Source of the DNA: Anaeramoeba flamelloides
Lineage: Eukaryota > Metamonada > Anaeramoebidae
Assembly: GCA_027625915.1 (NCBI GenBank)
Contig: JANTQA010000040.1
Coordinates: forward strand, 434,001-498,000
Reading direction: 5' to 3'
DNA length: 64,000 bases
Shown: positions 23,109-33,345 of the stretch, in pieces
Numbering within the stretch: position 1 is the first letter of the stretch
Layout: each line of letters starts with the position of its first letter
The notes under the pieces: model-generated
Seen by the model: the letters and a program-made list of their open reading frames with translations, nothing else
Databases searched by the model: none
What the model was told of the DNA's origin: nothing
Translations under genes and position numbers: made by a program

Positions 23109-26100
23109 TTTTGAAGGGAGGAAATAAATTTCATCTTACAGCCGTTAGCTTTTCCAGAATTCAAAAGAATAGAGAAAAATCTTTAATTGTACTCAATTCT
23201 TTTAAAGTCTGGAAAAGCCTAGTTAGGTTTTTTTAAGTCCAGAAATTAAAAAAAAATTTATTTAATTTTCTTTTCTCACTTTTTTAAAATTCTGGAAAAC
23301 CGAGGCACTCTGCGGCACTCTACGATACTTCCCTAATTTCTAAATTTTAAAATGGGGCTAGAACTCTTCCATTTTAAATATTTTTTGTCGTTAGATTTTT
23401 TTTAATTTATTATACCTAATAATTTTTAAATATTCCTAACCCTTCGACCAAGTAAATTTATTATTAAGTTTTCTCTAAATTGATAAAGATTCATATTTAG
23501 TAGTTTTAGACTTTCTACTTCCCAATTAATATTTTCGTTGTATTTTTTTGTAAATAAAAAAATGTTAACTTAATCTGTTGTTTAACAATGAATATAGTAA
23601 TAGAATTCAGAGAATTAAGCAAAATTTATTAATGCAATCAATCAATGCAACAGAAAAAATTGAAAAAATACAAAAATTAGAAAAAAATATTCTAATAAAA
23701 TATAATTGTATATATATATAGATAGATAGATACTGTTCCTATCTATTGTGAGTCACTTTTTTTTAACAATAAGGCATAGCGAATGTTAAAAAGAAAATTT
23801 TAAATCTGTGCATTAGAAATTAAAAAAACTGGTGTCGCATCGTTGTTATTTTTTTATTACTACACAGATCATGAGTTTATATGTGTTTTTAATAAACTAC
23901 AATTCAAAATTTTTGATTTACACAAAAAAACTCTATTTTTAAAAAAAAATCTTATATAATCAATAAATGAACAAAAACCAAATTAGAACTCATCCCTTAA
24001 TTATAAAAATTTTAGCAATTATTTATAATTTACAATAAGCCATAAATCAAAAAAAAAACAATTAAAGATCCAAATAAAAAAAAAAAAGATATGTCAACTT
24101 ATTTTGGAGTGAGTAAAGCAAAAAAAGATATTTGGATAATTTGTTCAAATTTCATTAATAATTAGATCTTTGATTATATCTATGCATAAGGCACAATAAA
24201 GTTACAAAAATCACGATTATTTCTGAAAAATCGCGATATTTTGGAAAATTGCGATATTCAATATTATCGCGATAATATAACAAATCGCGATATTCTATAA
24301 AATCACGATAACTATTTAAAAATCGTGATAAATGCCAAAATATCACGATTAAAAAGTAATCGCGATATAATAGTTGATGGGTTTTTGGGTTTATTTAGCA
24401 ATATTTTGAAAAGAAATTTTTTTTGATCAAAAAATAGATTATGTGATTAAAAGTTATTCTTTGAAAAAACAACAAAAAAAGATACTTGATTAAATCGAGG
24501 ATCAGATCAAAGAGTTTTATTGTATTTTCTTTTGATTTGGTTGACAAGCCTATCCGATCCCTTTAGATCAACACAATAATAACTAAAGAGAAATAAATAT
24601 TTTGTCAGTTAATCGTGGTGTTGTAAATTGTGTTGAATAAAAGAGCTTCTAAAACAACCAACCCTTCTCCCGTTCTTAAAAAGAGTGTTTTCTTGGGTGA
24701 AAAAATTTTCAATATTCGATGAAAGCTGAAAGAGGTTTGGATAACTTTTCAAAAGCTTTCACAACATCCTTGCTACATTATCACCAATTATAAAGATTTT
24801 TTGTACAATTGTTTTCTTATTCTTCTTTTAATATCTTTGTATTGTAAAGAAAACACAACTAGAGCTTTGAGGTATTTGTTTGATCGATCACCAATAAGAA
24901 GAAAAATTCCACTTTATTCTTTTTTATTATCTAAAATTTGTGAAGGTAAAAATACCATTTTAAAAAAACACATCTATTTTATATTCAAGTCTATTGTTGA
25001 AATGGGTAATTATTAGTTTGAACATAAAATTCGTTTGTGATTTTATATTTTGTAAAAAAAAAAATGAAAAAAAATAAAAAAAATTTTTCAACTACAAACA
25101 ATCTCATTCCGTTTATAAAGCTATTGGGTCTTTCAAAACTTTCAAACACTCGAAAACAATTCAAAACATTTTCTAACATTTTTAAAGGGGGAAATCGTTG
25201 TAAAATTCACAAGAGATTTTTTTTAAGGTGATTTACAAAAAAATAATTTTTTTTTTTTTCGCGATAACGATTTTATTGCAATAATTTTGAATATCGCGAT
25301 TTTATGATTTTTCACGATAAAGTCGGACTAATCGTGTTTTTTTTTTACTTTTATCGTGATTTAATTGTTAGTATCATGATAATATATGTTATAATCAAAA
25401 CCTCTATTATTGATCTATCAAATGGTTAAATACGATCAACTAATTTTATTTGAGTTCTTTTATTTAAAAGAACTAAATTGTAATAAAATGACAATTATTC
25501 GAAAAAAAAAATCTTTGATCGAATGTAGACTATTTATGTAATTGGAAAAAAATGAAATTAAAAACAAAAAGATGAAAAAAGGATCAAAATATTTGTTCAA
25601 AAATTAAAACTATTCACAGACTGAATGAAATTATATTATTGTGATTCTTTTAACTTTTTTAACTGTGTCAAAAACTTTGGATTTTGGTTTATATGAATGG
25701 ATAAATCCATAAATGTGGGGGTTTGTCTGTCGAAACACAACTATTTGACAATTTCATATATAAAAAATGGTTTATATTAAAACCAAAAAAAAAACTTTTA
25801 ATATTTAAATAATAATATATAATGTATAATAATAATATACATACCTGTATTTATATAATATAATATAATATAATATAATATAATATTTCATATATATGGA
25901 TATTTATAAAAATATAAAATTAAAAATAGATTGATGATTATTTGGAATTAAAACATACTTATATCGAAAATTTAAAAGATACTGAAGTTTTGAAAAATGC
26001 CTTCAAAATAATATCAAAAAAAACAAGCTTTACGATCTGTTTGCCTACCCTCACACTAAAAAATCAATGGTATGAAAAAATCAATGGTACAATCAACAAT

Positions 26101-27144
26101 TATATGAAAAATTTAAAAACCTTGTCTCTTTCTAATAAAAGAGATTTAAAAAAAGCACCTGTTTGGGTTCCAGACAGTGTAGCCACCAACTGTGGCCTGT
26201 GTAATAAAGTTTTTAGTATGCTAAAAAGAAGACACCATTGCAGATCTTGTGGAAAATGTATTTGTGGGAATTGTAGCAAATATAAGATTGTTCTTGAGCA
26301 TCTTCATAAATTCAAAAAGGTAAGGGTTTGCAATAGATGCTATAAAGAAATCCTTGACGATGAAGAGTTTACACAAGTTATGAAAAATACCTGTTCAAAT
26401 AATGTCACTTCATCAATGAGTATGGAAAATAATTATCCAATTATTTTAAAAAAATTTGAAAATGGCGAAATGTCAATTATTAATAAGAAAAATGATAAGA
26501 AAAAGAAGCAAAAAAGAAAGGAAAGGAAAGGGGAAAAGAAAAAAAATCAACGAAAAAAAGAAAAATTACAAAAAAGTGGGCAATCAAATCAGAATAAAAA
26601 ACCTCAAGAAAATAATAATAATAAACAAAATAGTTCTTCAAAAGAAATCAAAAAAAATGATGAAAATAATAAAAATAGTAATGAAAAGAAGAATGGCAAT
26701 CAAATAAATAATAGTAATAGTAATAGTAATAGTAATAGTAACAATAATAATAAAAGAAAAACAAGTCAAAAAAGAGTCACAAATTTAGTTGAACAGAATT
26801 TAAAAAATTGGGGTGTGACCCATTCGTTTTCTTCCTCTGAATCATCATCAGAAGAGGGGGTGAAGGAAGGTGGGGGTGAAGGGGGCGAAATAGAAGAAAG
26901 TAAAATAGAATTGCGTAAGAATATAGGTACAAATAGAAGAATGAAAAGACTTGAAATTAAAAGTCAATATTTGGTAAGGATAGGTCCAGAAGAAAGTTTA
27001 AATGAAAAGCAAGAAAAATCCATGAATAACTTTTTAGAAAAACTTCAAAACGTTTATGTTTCCATACCTTTAGAAAAAGATGTTAACAGTAAGAAGATTA
27101 ATAGTAAATCTCGATTAAAAGAAAATAATCTTGTAAAAAATTAA
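20345..27144 (+). CDS. FGD-like RhoGEF: DH-PH-FYVE protein, 695 aa, four exons
   Basis: Guanine nucleotide exchange factor for Rho/Cdc42-type GTPases, with a PI3P-binding finger. Exons: 20345-20530, 20659-20844, 20985-21485, 25930-27144. All junctions are GT-AG and phase 0, and the joined length is 2088 nt. The DH domain covers about residues 40-225 (ELYHTEHNYLSNLEILLN; DQNDRIGDVF; the hallmark MPIQRVPRYELLLKKL). The PH domain is about 245-345 and is split by the 4.4-kb intron 3: RLIFLFSDVLI lies before it, AFKIISKKTSFTICLP and W338 after it. The FYVE finger is at 370-432 with WVPD, RRHHCRSCG and RVCNRC all intact. A long K/N/S low-complexity tail follows, and there is no second PH as in animal FGD1. 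It probably acts at endosomal or plasma membranes on actin. Start choice: first ATG, 3 nt after an AG. A TTTTAG immediately upstream could be an acceptor of a leader intron. Confidence 0.9.
23147..23219. repeat. Hairpin with 24-nt arms inside RhoGEF intron 3
   Basis: The arm at 23147-23170 (AGCTTTTCCAGAATTCAAAA...) pairs with 23196-23219 (...AAAGTCTGGAAAAGCC) with few mismatches, around a 25-nt loop. A further AATTCTGGAAAA lies at about 23288. It may be a small fold-back element or a structured intronic RNA. No flanking duplication was found. Confidence 0.55.
23880..25705 (+). repeat. Dispersed repeat E2, filled site
   Basis: Left part 23880-24168 and right part 25406-25705 align with the continuous E1 repeat at 16750-17350. 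The interruption is the transposon at 24169-25405. E2 lies wholly inside RhoGEF intron 3, about 7 kb from E1 and in the same orientation, so it may reflect a local duplication that also helped to lengthen the intron. Confidence 0.6.
24169..25405. mobile_element. Non-autonomous transposon with ATCGCGAT subterminal repeats, copy B
   Basis: The boundaries come from comparison with the empty E1 site. Left flank AATTAGATC (24160-24168) and right flank ATTATTGATC (25406-25415) both align with the single GAATTATTGATC of E1, giving a degraded target duplication of about 8-10 bp. Both ends begin with TTTGATTATA in inverted orientation. Next to them are clusters of the near-palindrome ATCGCGAT and its variants (ATCACGAT, ATCGTGAT): about nine on the left (24205-24365) and about six on the right (25258-25380). 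Arrays of short subterminal motifs are known transposase-binding sites in hAT and related DNA transposons. I see no transposase; the longest internal frames (24801-25016 and 25037-25231) begin without a clear start and match nothing I know. The family assignment stays open. Confidence 0.65.
25853..25886. repeat. (TAATA)n pentamer repeat near the exon 4 acceptor
   Basis: About seven tandem copies of a five-base TAATA unit end some 45 nt before the acceptor AG at 25928-25929. The stretch up to the acceptor is A/T-rich, with no strong polypyrimidine tract. Length change here could affect branch-point spacing. Confidence 0.75.
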
Positions 27145-29009
27145 TAAAAGGTTTTTTTAATATTTTACTCGTTTTTTGTGTTTTTTTTTCTTTATTTGTT
27201 AATTATCTTTTTGCTGTGCTTTGTTCTTTATATATTATTCAAAAAAAATCCGTTTTACTCAAAAATGAAAAATTCAATTTTTTAAAAAAAGATTCGATAA
27301 CAAATGATTGTTTAGAAATAAGAGAAAGAATAGACTTTAGAGAAGAGTTGATATATATATAACAAAAAGCAATGCCTGAACAAACTAAAAATCTCCAAAA
27401 AAAAATAAAAAATTAAAAAATTGTGCCTATTTCATTGGTAATGAACGCCGAGTGCAAAATTTCTCAATTTCTTTGGATAATTAAAATCGTGATAATAACA
27501 TTTTTTAATAGTAAATTCATTCACTTTTAAAAGAAATTACAGAGTGTCAATTTTCTTTAAGTTTTTTTGGAGTTTTCTAATATTTTTTTTTTTTCAAATT
27601 GACCTGTTTAGAAAAAAGAAAGGTAAGAAATTAAAAAAAAAAAAAAAAGAAAAAAAAAAAAAACATTCAAAAATAAGAAAGAAAAAAAACTGAAAAAAGT
27701 AAAAAACAAACAAAATTTGATGAATAACTAATTTAAATATTTTGAAAATAAATCAATTCTGAAACTTTTCAAATGTGGGGATGCATTAATTGACCCGAAT
27801 GAACAGATATCTAAGTAAGAAAGTAAAAAAATCGACCTTTGAGCAATTTATATAATCAATTAGAAATATCTTCATTAATTACGTGCATAACTCGTGAAAA
27901 AATATTTAGCTTTTATTTAAAAAAAAATATTTGATTTGATCATGAAAATAGAATAGAAGGTAATACATTTAGCTTGAGACCAATTTCTATAAATCAAACC
28001 TTACTTATATTCTTTCTTAAAAATAATTTTTCAGTCAATTTGTCAGCTTATGATATTATATTAAAAGGTTATTTGGTTATTAGGAAAGATTTGTTTTCAG
28101 GATTTTTATTATGAATTATTGGGATTAATTTAATAAAATTTGTCAACAAAATCTAAAGAAGACATTTTTATTCAAGTATAGATACTGTCAAATTATTTTA
28201 CCCGGTTCTTTGCGAACTTTTTCGACTGGCCGTTAATATATTTTTTTCTAATAAATTTATTTAAGAATTCCTCTGAAAATATTACTTATAATGAGGAAGG
28301 TGGTTTCCAAGGGTATCGTTTCCCACATTTCTAATTACTCATAGAATACATTTTCTTCTTGAAAATTCCTTTATATTTTATAAATTGAGGGCGGGGAAAA
28401 GATGTAAGTTAATAAAAATAATTTTTTTATTTGTTTAAGGGGGTAAGTTCATTTTACAAATCCTGAGTGACCAAATTATGTGAAACTGGATCATTCAAAT
28501 TATATCGTTAACCAAATGTATTAACATTTTAATAAATAGGAGAGTTGAATTTATCCTAGTGTCAAGATATGTTCATATCCAATAAAAAAACAGACTCTCT
28601 AATAAAGGAAAAGATTGATCCAGAAAAAAAATAATAAAAATCATTTATTTCTTGGTCTTATCTGTAATATTTCCTTAATTACTTATTCTTTGCTTGGTTT
28701 TGTTTTTAATTTTTCATTTAAAAATTTTTGTTCTAAAATTTTTGATTAAAAAATTACTATATACTGATAAAATCACAAAAAAGTTTTCAACTTTTTATTT
28801 CGTTTTCCATTTTTGAAAATGTTTTACTGAGTTTGGAAGGAAGAATTTTATTGTTTTAAACACAAAAAAAAATTTTAAGTGTAATGAAAACAAGGCTTTT
28901 GTTGGAAAGGGGGGTTTGCGGTGTTGGTTTATAAGATTAAATGAAAAATGGAAAAGAGCCAAAAAGTTAAAATATTTTTTTTGAATTTCTCAGTAATTCT
29001 CAAAATTTT

Positions 29010-30135
29010 AAAATGAATTTAAATTTCCTATTTTAATTTGATGTATATAATTTGAGTTTTGTTTAAAGAAAATAAGATGTTTTTTTGAATTGTTCTTCAG
29101 AAATAAAGATTTATTGGATGAATTCGTTTGATTTGATAATTATTAATTTTTGATTAAATTCAAAACTCAAAATAAATCGGGATCTGGTTGGAATTTTTTC
29201 TAAATTTTCTCATTTTCTTTAGATTGAATCTGATGTAACTGTTTTTTGGTTTCGAGAATTTAATCCCTTTAACTTTTATTTTATTTAAACAGTGTCCTTT
29301 GTTTTGGCTTTGTTGGATAAAAATAATCGAAAAAAGAAATTTGAAAGCAAATTTGTAAAAAATGTTTAGTAAAATTATAATAAATGGTAATGGGGTGAGA
29401 AATTCAAGGTAATAAATCATTTGGATTCAATCCAAACTTAGAAGATGAAGGAAACAAATCTTTGAAAATATCCTTTGGTCAGATTTTTTTATCAATCTTG
29501 ATTTCATAAGTCTTTCTGGAAAGGTGATCTTTTGTATTTGGTTTCTAATAGAAAATATTTTTTTAAAATTCACACTTTCTCAGGTTGAATTATTTGATAT
29601 TATCCAAGGACAAATTTCAATTATTCTGTCAAGGTACATTTCTATATCCAAAACCAAATTTAATTAAGGGACTAATCTCGATTAAATTTTTTTACCTATT
29701 TCTAATTGAGATTGGTAAAATATTTTGTAAATTATGAAGATTTGAAGACCCTGTTGTTTTTTAAAACTAAACATATTTCTAGATAATAAATCCTTATTTT
29801 TTAATTGGTCAAAAAAAAAAAAAAAGTAATAGAGACTAGTCCCTTAAAAAAAAAATGTTCAATCAAAAATATCTGAAAAACCAAAGATTCAACTCTGAAT
29901 TACTTTGAGGTTCAGTTTCTTTTTCACAAATAGACTAGTGGATGGTGTTTTGGTTTCAAAGTTTCAATATCCCAAGACACAAAAAAAACTTTTTTCAGTA
30001 AGGTTTTCACAATTAAAATTTTACAAAATTGGAAAATGTGCTACTTTCATCGAATGTAAACCCAATAAAAATTATTTTGAAACTTAGAAAGTAAAAGAAA
30101 GTGGAAATAGGGTGTTTTCCTTATTAATCTCGTAG
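29010..30135 (-). repeat. Dispersed repeat, copy D (inverted partner of 8195-9110)
   Basis: The reverse complement of this stretch follows copy C from end to end. Both contain AATTTGCTTTCAAA, CAACAAAGCCAAAACAAAG, GAAATCAAGATTGA and GATTCAACTCTGAATTACTT in the same order. Copy D is longer, largely because of the 176-bp element at 29668-29843. A plus-strand frame at about 29905-30087 lacks an ATG and is not conserved in copy C, so I do not call it a gene. Confidence 0.6.
29668..29843. mobile_element. TTAA-flanked MITE (piggyBac-like)
   Basis: GGGACTAATCTC at the left end is matched by GAGACTAGTCCC at the right end. TTAA lies immediately outside both (29664-29667 and 29844-29847), the target duplication typical of piggyBac-type elements. 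The element is 176 bp, has no coding capacity and is missing from the corresponding place in copy C. It therefore inserted after the two repeat copies separated. The ends differ by one base, so insertion was probably not very ancient. Confidence 0.65.
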
Positions 30136-30678
30136 TGTTAGATCTTGAGAAATTGACGTTAACCTAAGATCTCCAACAAAAAAATTTTCCAAATATATGT
30201 TACATTGCCAAAATTTACAACTCTTTTCGGAAAAAATCTCTGAACAACCACAAAATAAAGAATGCTTTTTAACTTGGAATGAATCAAAACTGCATTTTTA
30301 AGTCAACCTTACTGATGTAAGAAGTGAGAAGTAACCTTTACCAAATAATCTCCATATTTGCAAAAGAAAAAAAAAAGGAGAAAAAAAGTAAATGATAAAA
30401 AAATCTACTTCAGTGATTTCTTATTATTCCTGAAACCACCCATTCACATTATTTGTCTTGAGTATTTTTTTGAATAGAATAATTATTCAGAACTTAAAAT
30501 TTAGAGGAAAAGTTTCTGTTGGTTTTCAAAATACCCACTCAAATCCAAAAGAAAAAAAAGAAGTCTAAAAAAAAATTTGTAATTAATACATGACTTGAAA
30601 AGATCTCAAAAATAAAAACCAACTTTCGATTGTCATTTTTTTATTTTTTGTTTTTCTAAAAAAAAGTTTGAATTTTTT

Positions 30679-30682
<4 letters not shown>

Positions 30683-30714
<32 letters not shown>

Positions 30715-30773
30715 AAAACTTTCTTTTCTTAAAATTTTCTCATTTCCTTAATTTTTTTTTTTTTTTTTTTTTT
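30683..30773 (+). promoter_or_regulatory. Paired poly(dT) tracts upstream of the BTB gene
   Basis: A T30 run (30683-30712) and a T22 run (30752-30773) lie 60-150 nt before the ATG. Rigid T tracts exclude nucleosomes and often mark promoters in AT-rich genomes, so a promoter role is plausible. It is inference only. A CATTTTAG at about 30803-30810 could instead be the acceptor of a leader intron, in which case the tracts would be intronic pyrimidine. Confidence 0.35.
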
Positions 30774-30833
30774 GTTCACTCACTTTCCAAATTCACTCCA
30801 ACCCATTTTAGAAAATTTAATACTTGACAACAA

Positions 30834-32327
30834 ATGGATCAAACAATCTACGACGTATTCAAAGGACTTTTAAACAACAAAGACATGCATGATGTCGTTT
30901 TAAAAGTTGATGGATCAACAATTTACGCACATTCCCTTGTCTTAGCATCAAGTGGCGAGTTCTGGAAGCAATGCTTCTATGAAGGCAAAAACAAGGACTT
31001 TTATAGCTTTGATAGCAAAACTCAGAAATGGACATTTGAGATTTCCGATCTTAGCAAGGCCCACTTAATGGATCTTTTAGAGTTCTGTTATACACGCGTC
31101 CCAAAATTACGTGACGACAACGTTGTTCGAACATTCAAATTCTGTGAAAAGTTCCCAATGGAAGTCATGAAGAACCACTGTGGAGAATTTTTGGCCAAAA
31201 ACATTACCGAAAACAATGTCATGGAAATCCTCCAAGAATTTAAGGTCAAATCCTTAGAGGAACAAGCCTTCAAATTCCTTGCTGAAGATGTTGCACCATG
31301 GAAAAAGAAAGATCTCTTTGTTGGATGCCAAGATCCTGAATTAATCACCAAGATCATCAAAATTGAACAAATTGGTGCCCCAGAGCTTTTTGTCTTCAGA
31401 AGACTTGTTGAATACGGAAAAGACTTGTGTAAAAAAGAAGGGATGGAAGAAAACCCAGAAAATTTAAAATCTGTACTTGGAGACTATCTCCCACTCATCA
31501 GACTTGATCTTATGACAAGAAAGGAATTTTCTGAAATCTCCAAAACCATGTTATACACCATTGAGCAATTATGTGATGCTTCATTCAAAACACTTTCGAA
31601 CTTTGATTGTAAAAAGCACCCAATCTCAAGAGGACCACCAATTATCCAAAAGGAAAGAATGAAAATTCTTCACATGAGCGCAAACGGACAAGACTGGTGT
31701 GAAAATACCAAAAAATCGATCATGTCGACTGGTATTTCCCAAATTACAATGATCAATGCCGAAACACAAACACCAACACTTGAAGAAATGCTCAAACATC
31801 ATGTTGTCTGGGTCAACTCATGTAGGTCTTTCCACAACCCACAAGAAGTTGGTGACAGACTCGCCTCCTTTGTTGAAGCAGGTGGCAGTGTTGTCATTTG
31901 TGCTGCACATACCCTAAGAAACGATAACGCCAAATGGGTCATGCAAGGTAGATTAACCACTGGTGGATTCTTGCCAATGAGCAAGGGTGCACTTAAGCAG
32001 GGTAAAAGATCCAAATTAGGCGCCATCATCCAAAAGGAACATTTGATCGTCGAAAACGTTAAGAAATTCGAAGGTGGAAGATTCTCTTCAAGAATCCTTG
32101 GCCAACCAACTGAAGGTGCTGAACTCATCGCTAAGTGGTCCGATGGTACACCTCTCATCTTGGAAAAGAAAAAGGGTGAACGATATGGTGCCGTTGTTGT
32201 TCTTAACATTAGACCACCTAACTCAGACCTCGATCGAAAATACTGGAATAAGAAAACTGACGGTGCTCTCATGATCGCTAATGCTGTAGAATATGCTGCT
32301 GGTGAATCAAAATTAAAATTTGATTAA
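30834..32327 (+). CDS. BTB/POZ protein with GATase-like C-terminal domain, 497 aa
   Basis: Single exon, ATG to TAA. Residues about 10-123 form a BTB domain: the HDVVLKVDGSTIYAHSLVLAS core has the conserved D and H, and FCYTR matches the usual YTG. Residues about 124-240 are helical and BACK-like. BTB-BACK modules dimerise and often present substrates to Cul3 ubiquitin ligases. Residues about 275-490 look like the glutamine-amidotransferase-type Rossmann domain of large bacterial surface proteins: TPTLEEMLKHHVVWVNS, DRLASFVEAGGSVVICAAH, then GRLTTGGFLPM and the final LNIRPP. I see no GxCxG nucleophile elbow, so it is probably a binding rather than a catalytic domain. Low-complexity runs are absent and codon third positions are richer in C and G than elsewhere in the window, which suggests high expression. 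The substrate is unknown. Confidence 0.93.
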   Translation: MDQTIYDVFKGLLNNKDMHDVVLKVDGSTIYAHSLVLASSGEFWKQCFYEGKNKDFYSFDSKTQKWTFEISDLSKAHLMDLLEFCYTRVPKLRDDNVVRTFKFCEKFPMEVMKNHCGEFLAKNITENNVMEILQEFKVKSLEEQAFKFLAEDVAPWKKKDLFVGCQDPELITKIIKIEQIGAPELFVFRRLVEYGKDLCKKEGMEENPENLKSVLGDYLPLIRLDLMTRKEFSEISKTMLYTIEQLCDASFKTLSNFDCKKHPISRGPPIIQKERMKILHMSANGQDWCENTKKSIMSTGISQITMINAETQTPTLEEMLKHHVVWVNSCRSFHNPQEVGDRLASFVEAGGSVVICAAHTLRNDNAKWVMQGRLTTGGFLPMSKGALKQGKRSKLGAIIQKEHLIVENVKKFEGGRFSSRILGQPTEGAELIAKWSDGTPLILEKKKGERYGAVVVLNIRPPNSDLDRKYWNKKTDGALMIANAVEYAAGESKLKFD

Positions 32328-32899
32328 ATTAATTTATTCATTTTTTTATTTTATATTATTCTTCGAATGTTTATTCTTAAAGATTTTTTTTTACCAAAAA
32401 ATTTTTGTATCTAGTTAGCTGTTTACAAATTCAAAATAACGTTACTTTCCTTTTACAAATTTTCCAAGAAAATAAAAATCTTTGAATTTATTTTTGACTT
32501 ATTAAAACTTTTTGTTGTTTTTACTTCGTTTTCAAATATACTCTCTCTTATTTTCTTTCATTGAATTCTCTTCATTTCAAAAGATTATTTGAAAAAGTTG
32601 TTGTAAAAAATAATGTTCCAATGGATTCCTCAACAATTATTATCTGAAATATTGAATATCTAATGAAGATTATCTTTAAAGTCCTATTCCGAGGATAAAA
32701 GCAAATAATCTCCATTTATTTGTAATTTTTAATCAATCTCCTTTTTCAAAAAATCACAAGAGCAAAAGGCTCCCTGAAATGTGAAAATCATTACTGTTTA
32801 AACCTAGAAAAATACTTGGTTCAAAACTATAACTTTTATTTATTCGACAAAGTTTAGTTAAAAAAAATGACAAAAAAAAAAGTCTATTTTTTTCTTTTA

Positions 32900-33345
32900 T
32901 ACTTACACTAGGACTGTAAGGACTACGTTCCCACCCTTGAGGGGGTTGAGTAATTGTGTTATTTCACTTTCTCTTCTCAAAAAAATTTTTCACACGGAAG
33001 AAATTGGACCAAAAAAAAAAAAACATATTTTTTGTCATCTTTACCTTTTCACACAAACTGTTTTTCTTTGTTATTCAATGAAAAGGAAAATTGTAAATAA
33101 GAAAAAAAATAATTTCAAAAAAATTACTTTTGGAGATTTTCGAGTGCATTTCAAATTTGATGTAATTTCAAATTGGTAAAAGAAAATTTAAAAAATATGT
33201 ACAGAACATCCCAAGAAAATATTGTGTGTTCAGAAAGTTGAAATGGAAATTCTAATATAATAAAATCAAAATTTGGAATGATCTAACAAGGCAAAAATTG
33301 TTGAAATTGTTGAAACTGTGAATATTTCACATTTTTTCGAAGAGA
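32900..33345 (+). repeat. Diverged direct repeat, copy P
   Basis: Aligns with 35770-36180 in the same orientation. Both have TTGAG followed by (A/T)ATTGTGTTATTT, then a GGAGATTTTCGAGT/GGGGTTTCCAAGT segment, then TATTGTGT, and finally GAATATTTC(A/T)CATTTTTT. Similarity may continue weakly on both sides. It is probably an old local duplication of about 2.85 kb offset. No frame is conserved. Confidence 0.45.

Larger units (their letters stand above)
21486..25929 (+). other. 4.4-kb intron 3 of the RhoGEF gene
   Basis: The intron begins GTAAAAATC after NNYQ and ends ATTAAAAATAG before IDDYLELK. The two other introns of the gene are 128 and 140 nt. It contains a T29 run (23078-23106), a hairpin (23147-23219), a direct repeat GGCACTCTGCGGCACTCTACG (about 23294-23313), repeat E2 and a 1.2-kb transposon. 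A (TAATA)n run lies at about 25853-25886, only some 45 nt before the acceptor. I found no extra exon needed: the PH domain continues directly across the junction. Confidence 0.8.
27145..30833. other. Intergenic between RhoGEF and BTB genes
   Basis: An AATAAA overlaps the stop of the RhoGEF gene and could serve as its polyadenylation signal. Long A-rich runs follow at 27570-27665. Then comes featureless AT-rich sequence to about 29000, and then repeat D. No credible frame is present. Confidence 0.5.

Noticed and set aside
24801-25231. Two frames inside the transposon as a possible transposase
   Set aside because: Both are short, the first has no ATG start, there is no DDE or zinc-finger pattern, and copy A does not keep them open.
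25930-27144. A stand-alone FYVE protein gene
   Set aside because: The frame begins in the second half of a PH domain without an ATG and is preceded by an in-phase acceptor; the first half of the PH lies in exon 3 of the RhoGEF gene.
31088-32272. Minus-strand frames opposite the BTB gene
   Set aside because: The sense frame has clear domains over its full length; the antisense peptides match nothing.
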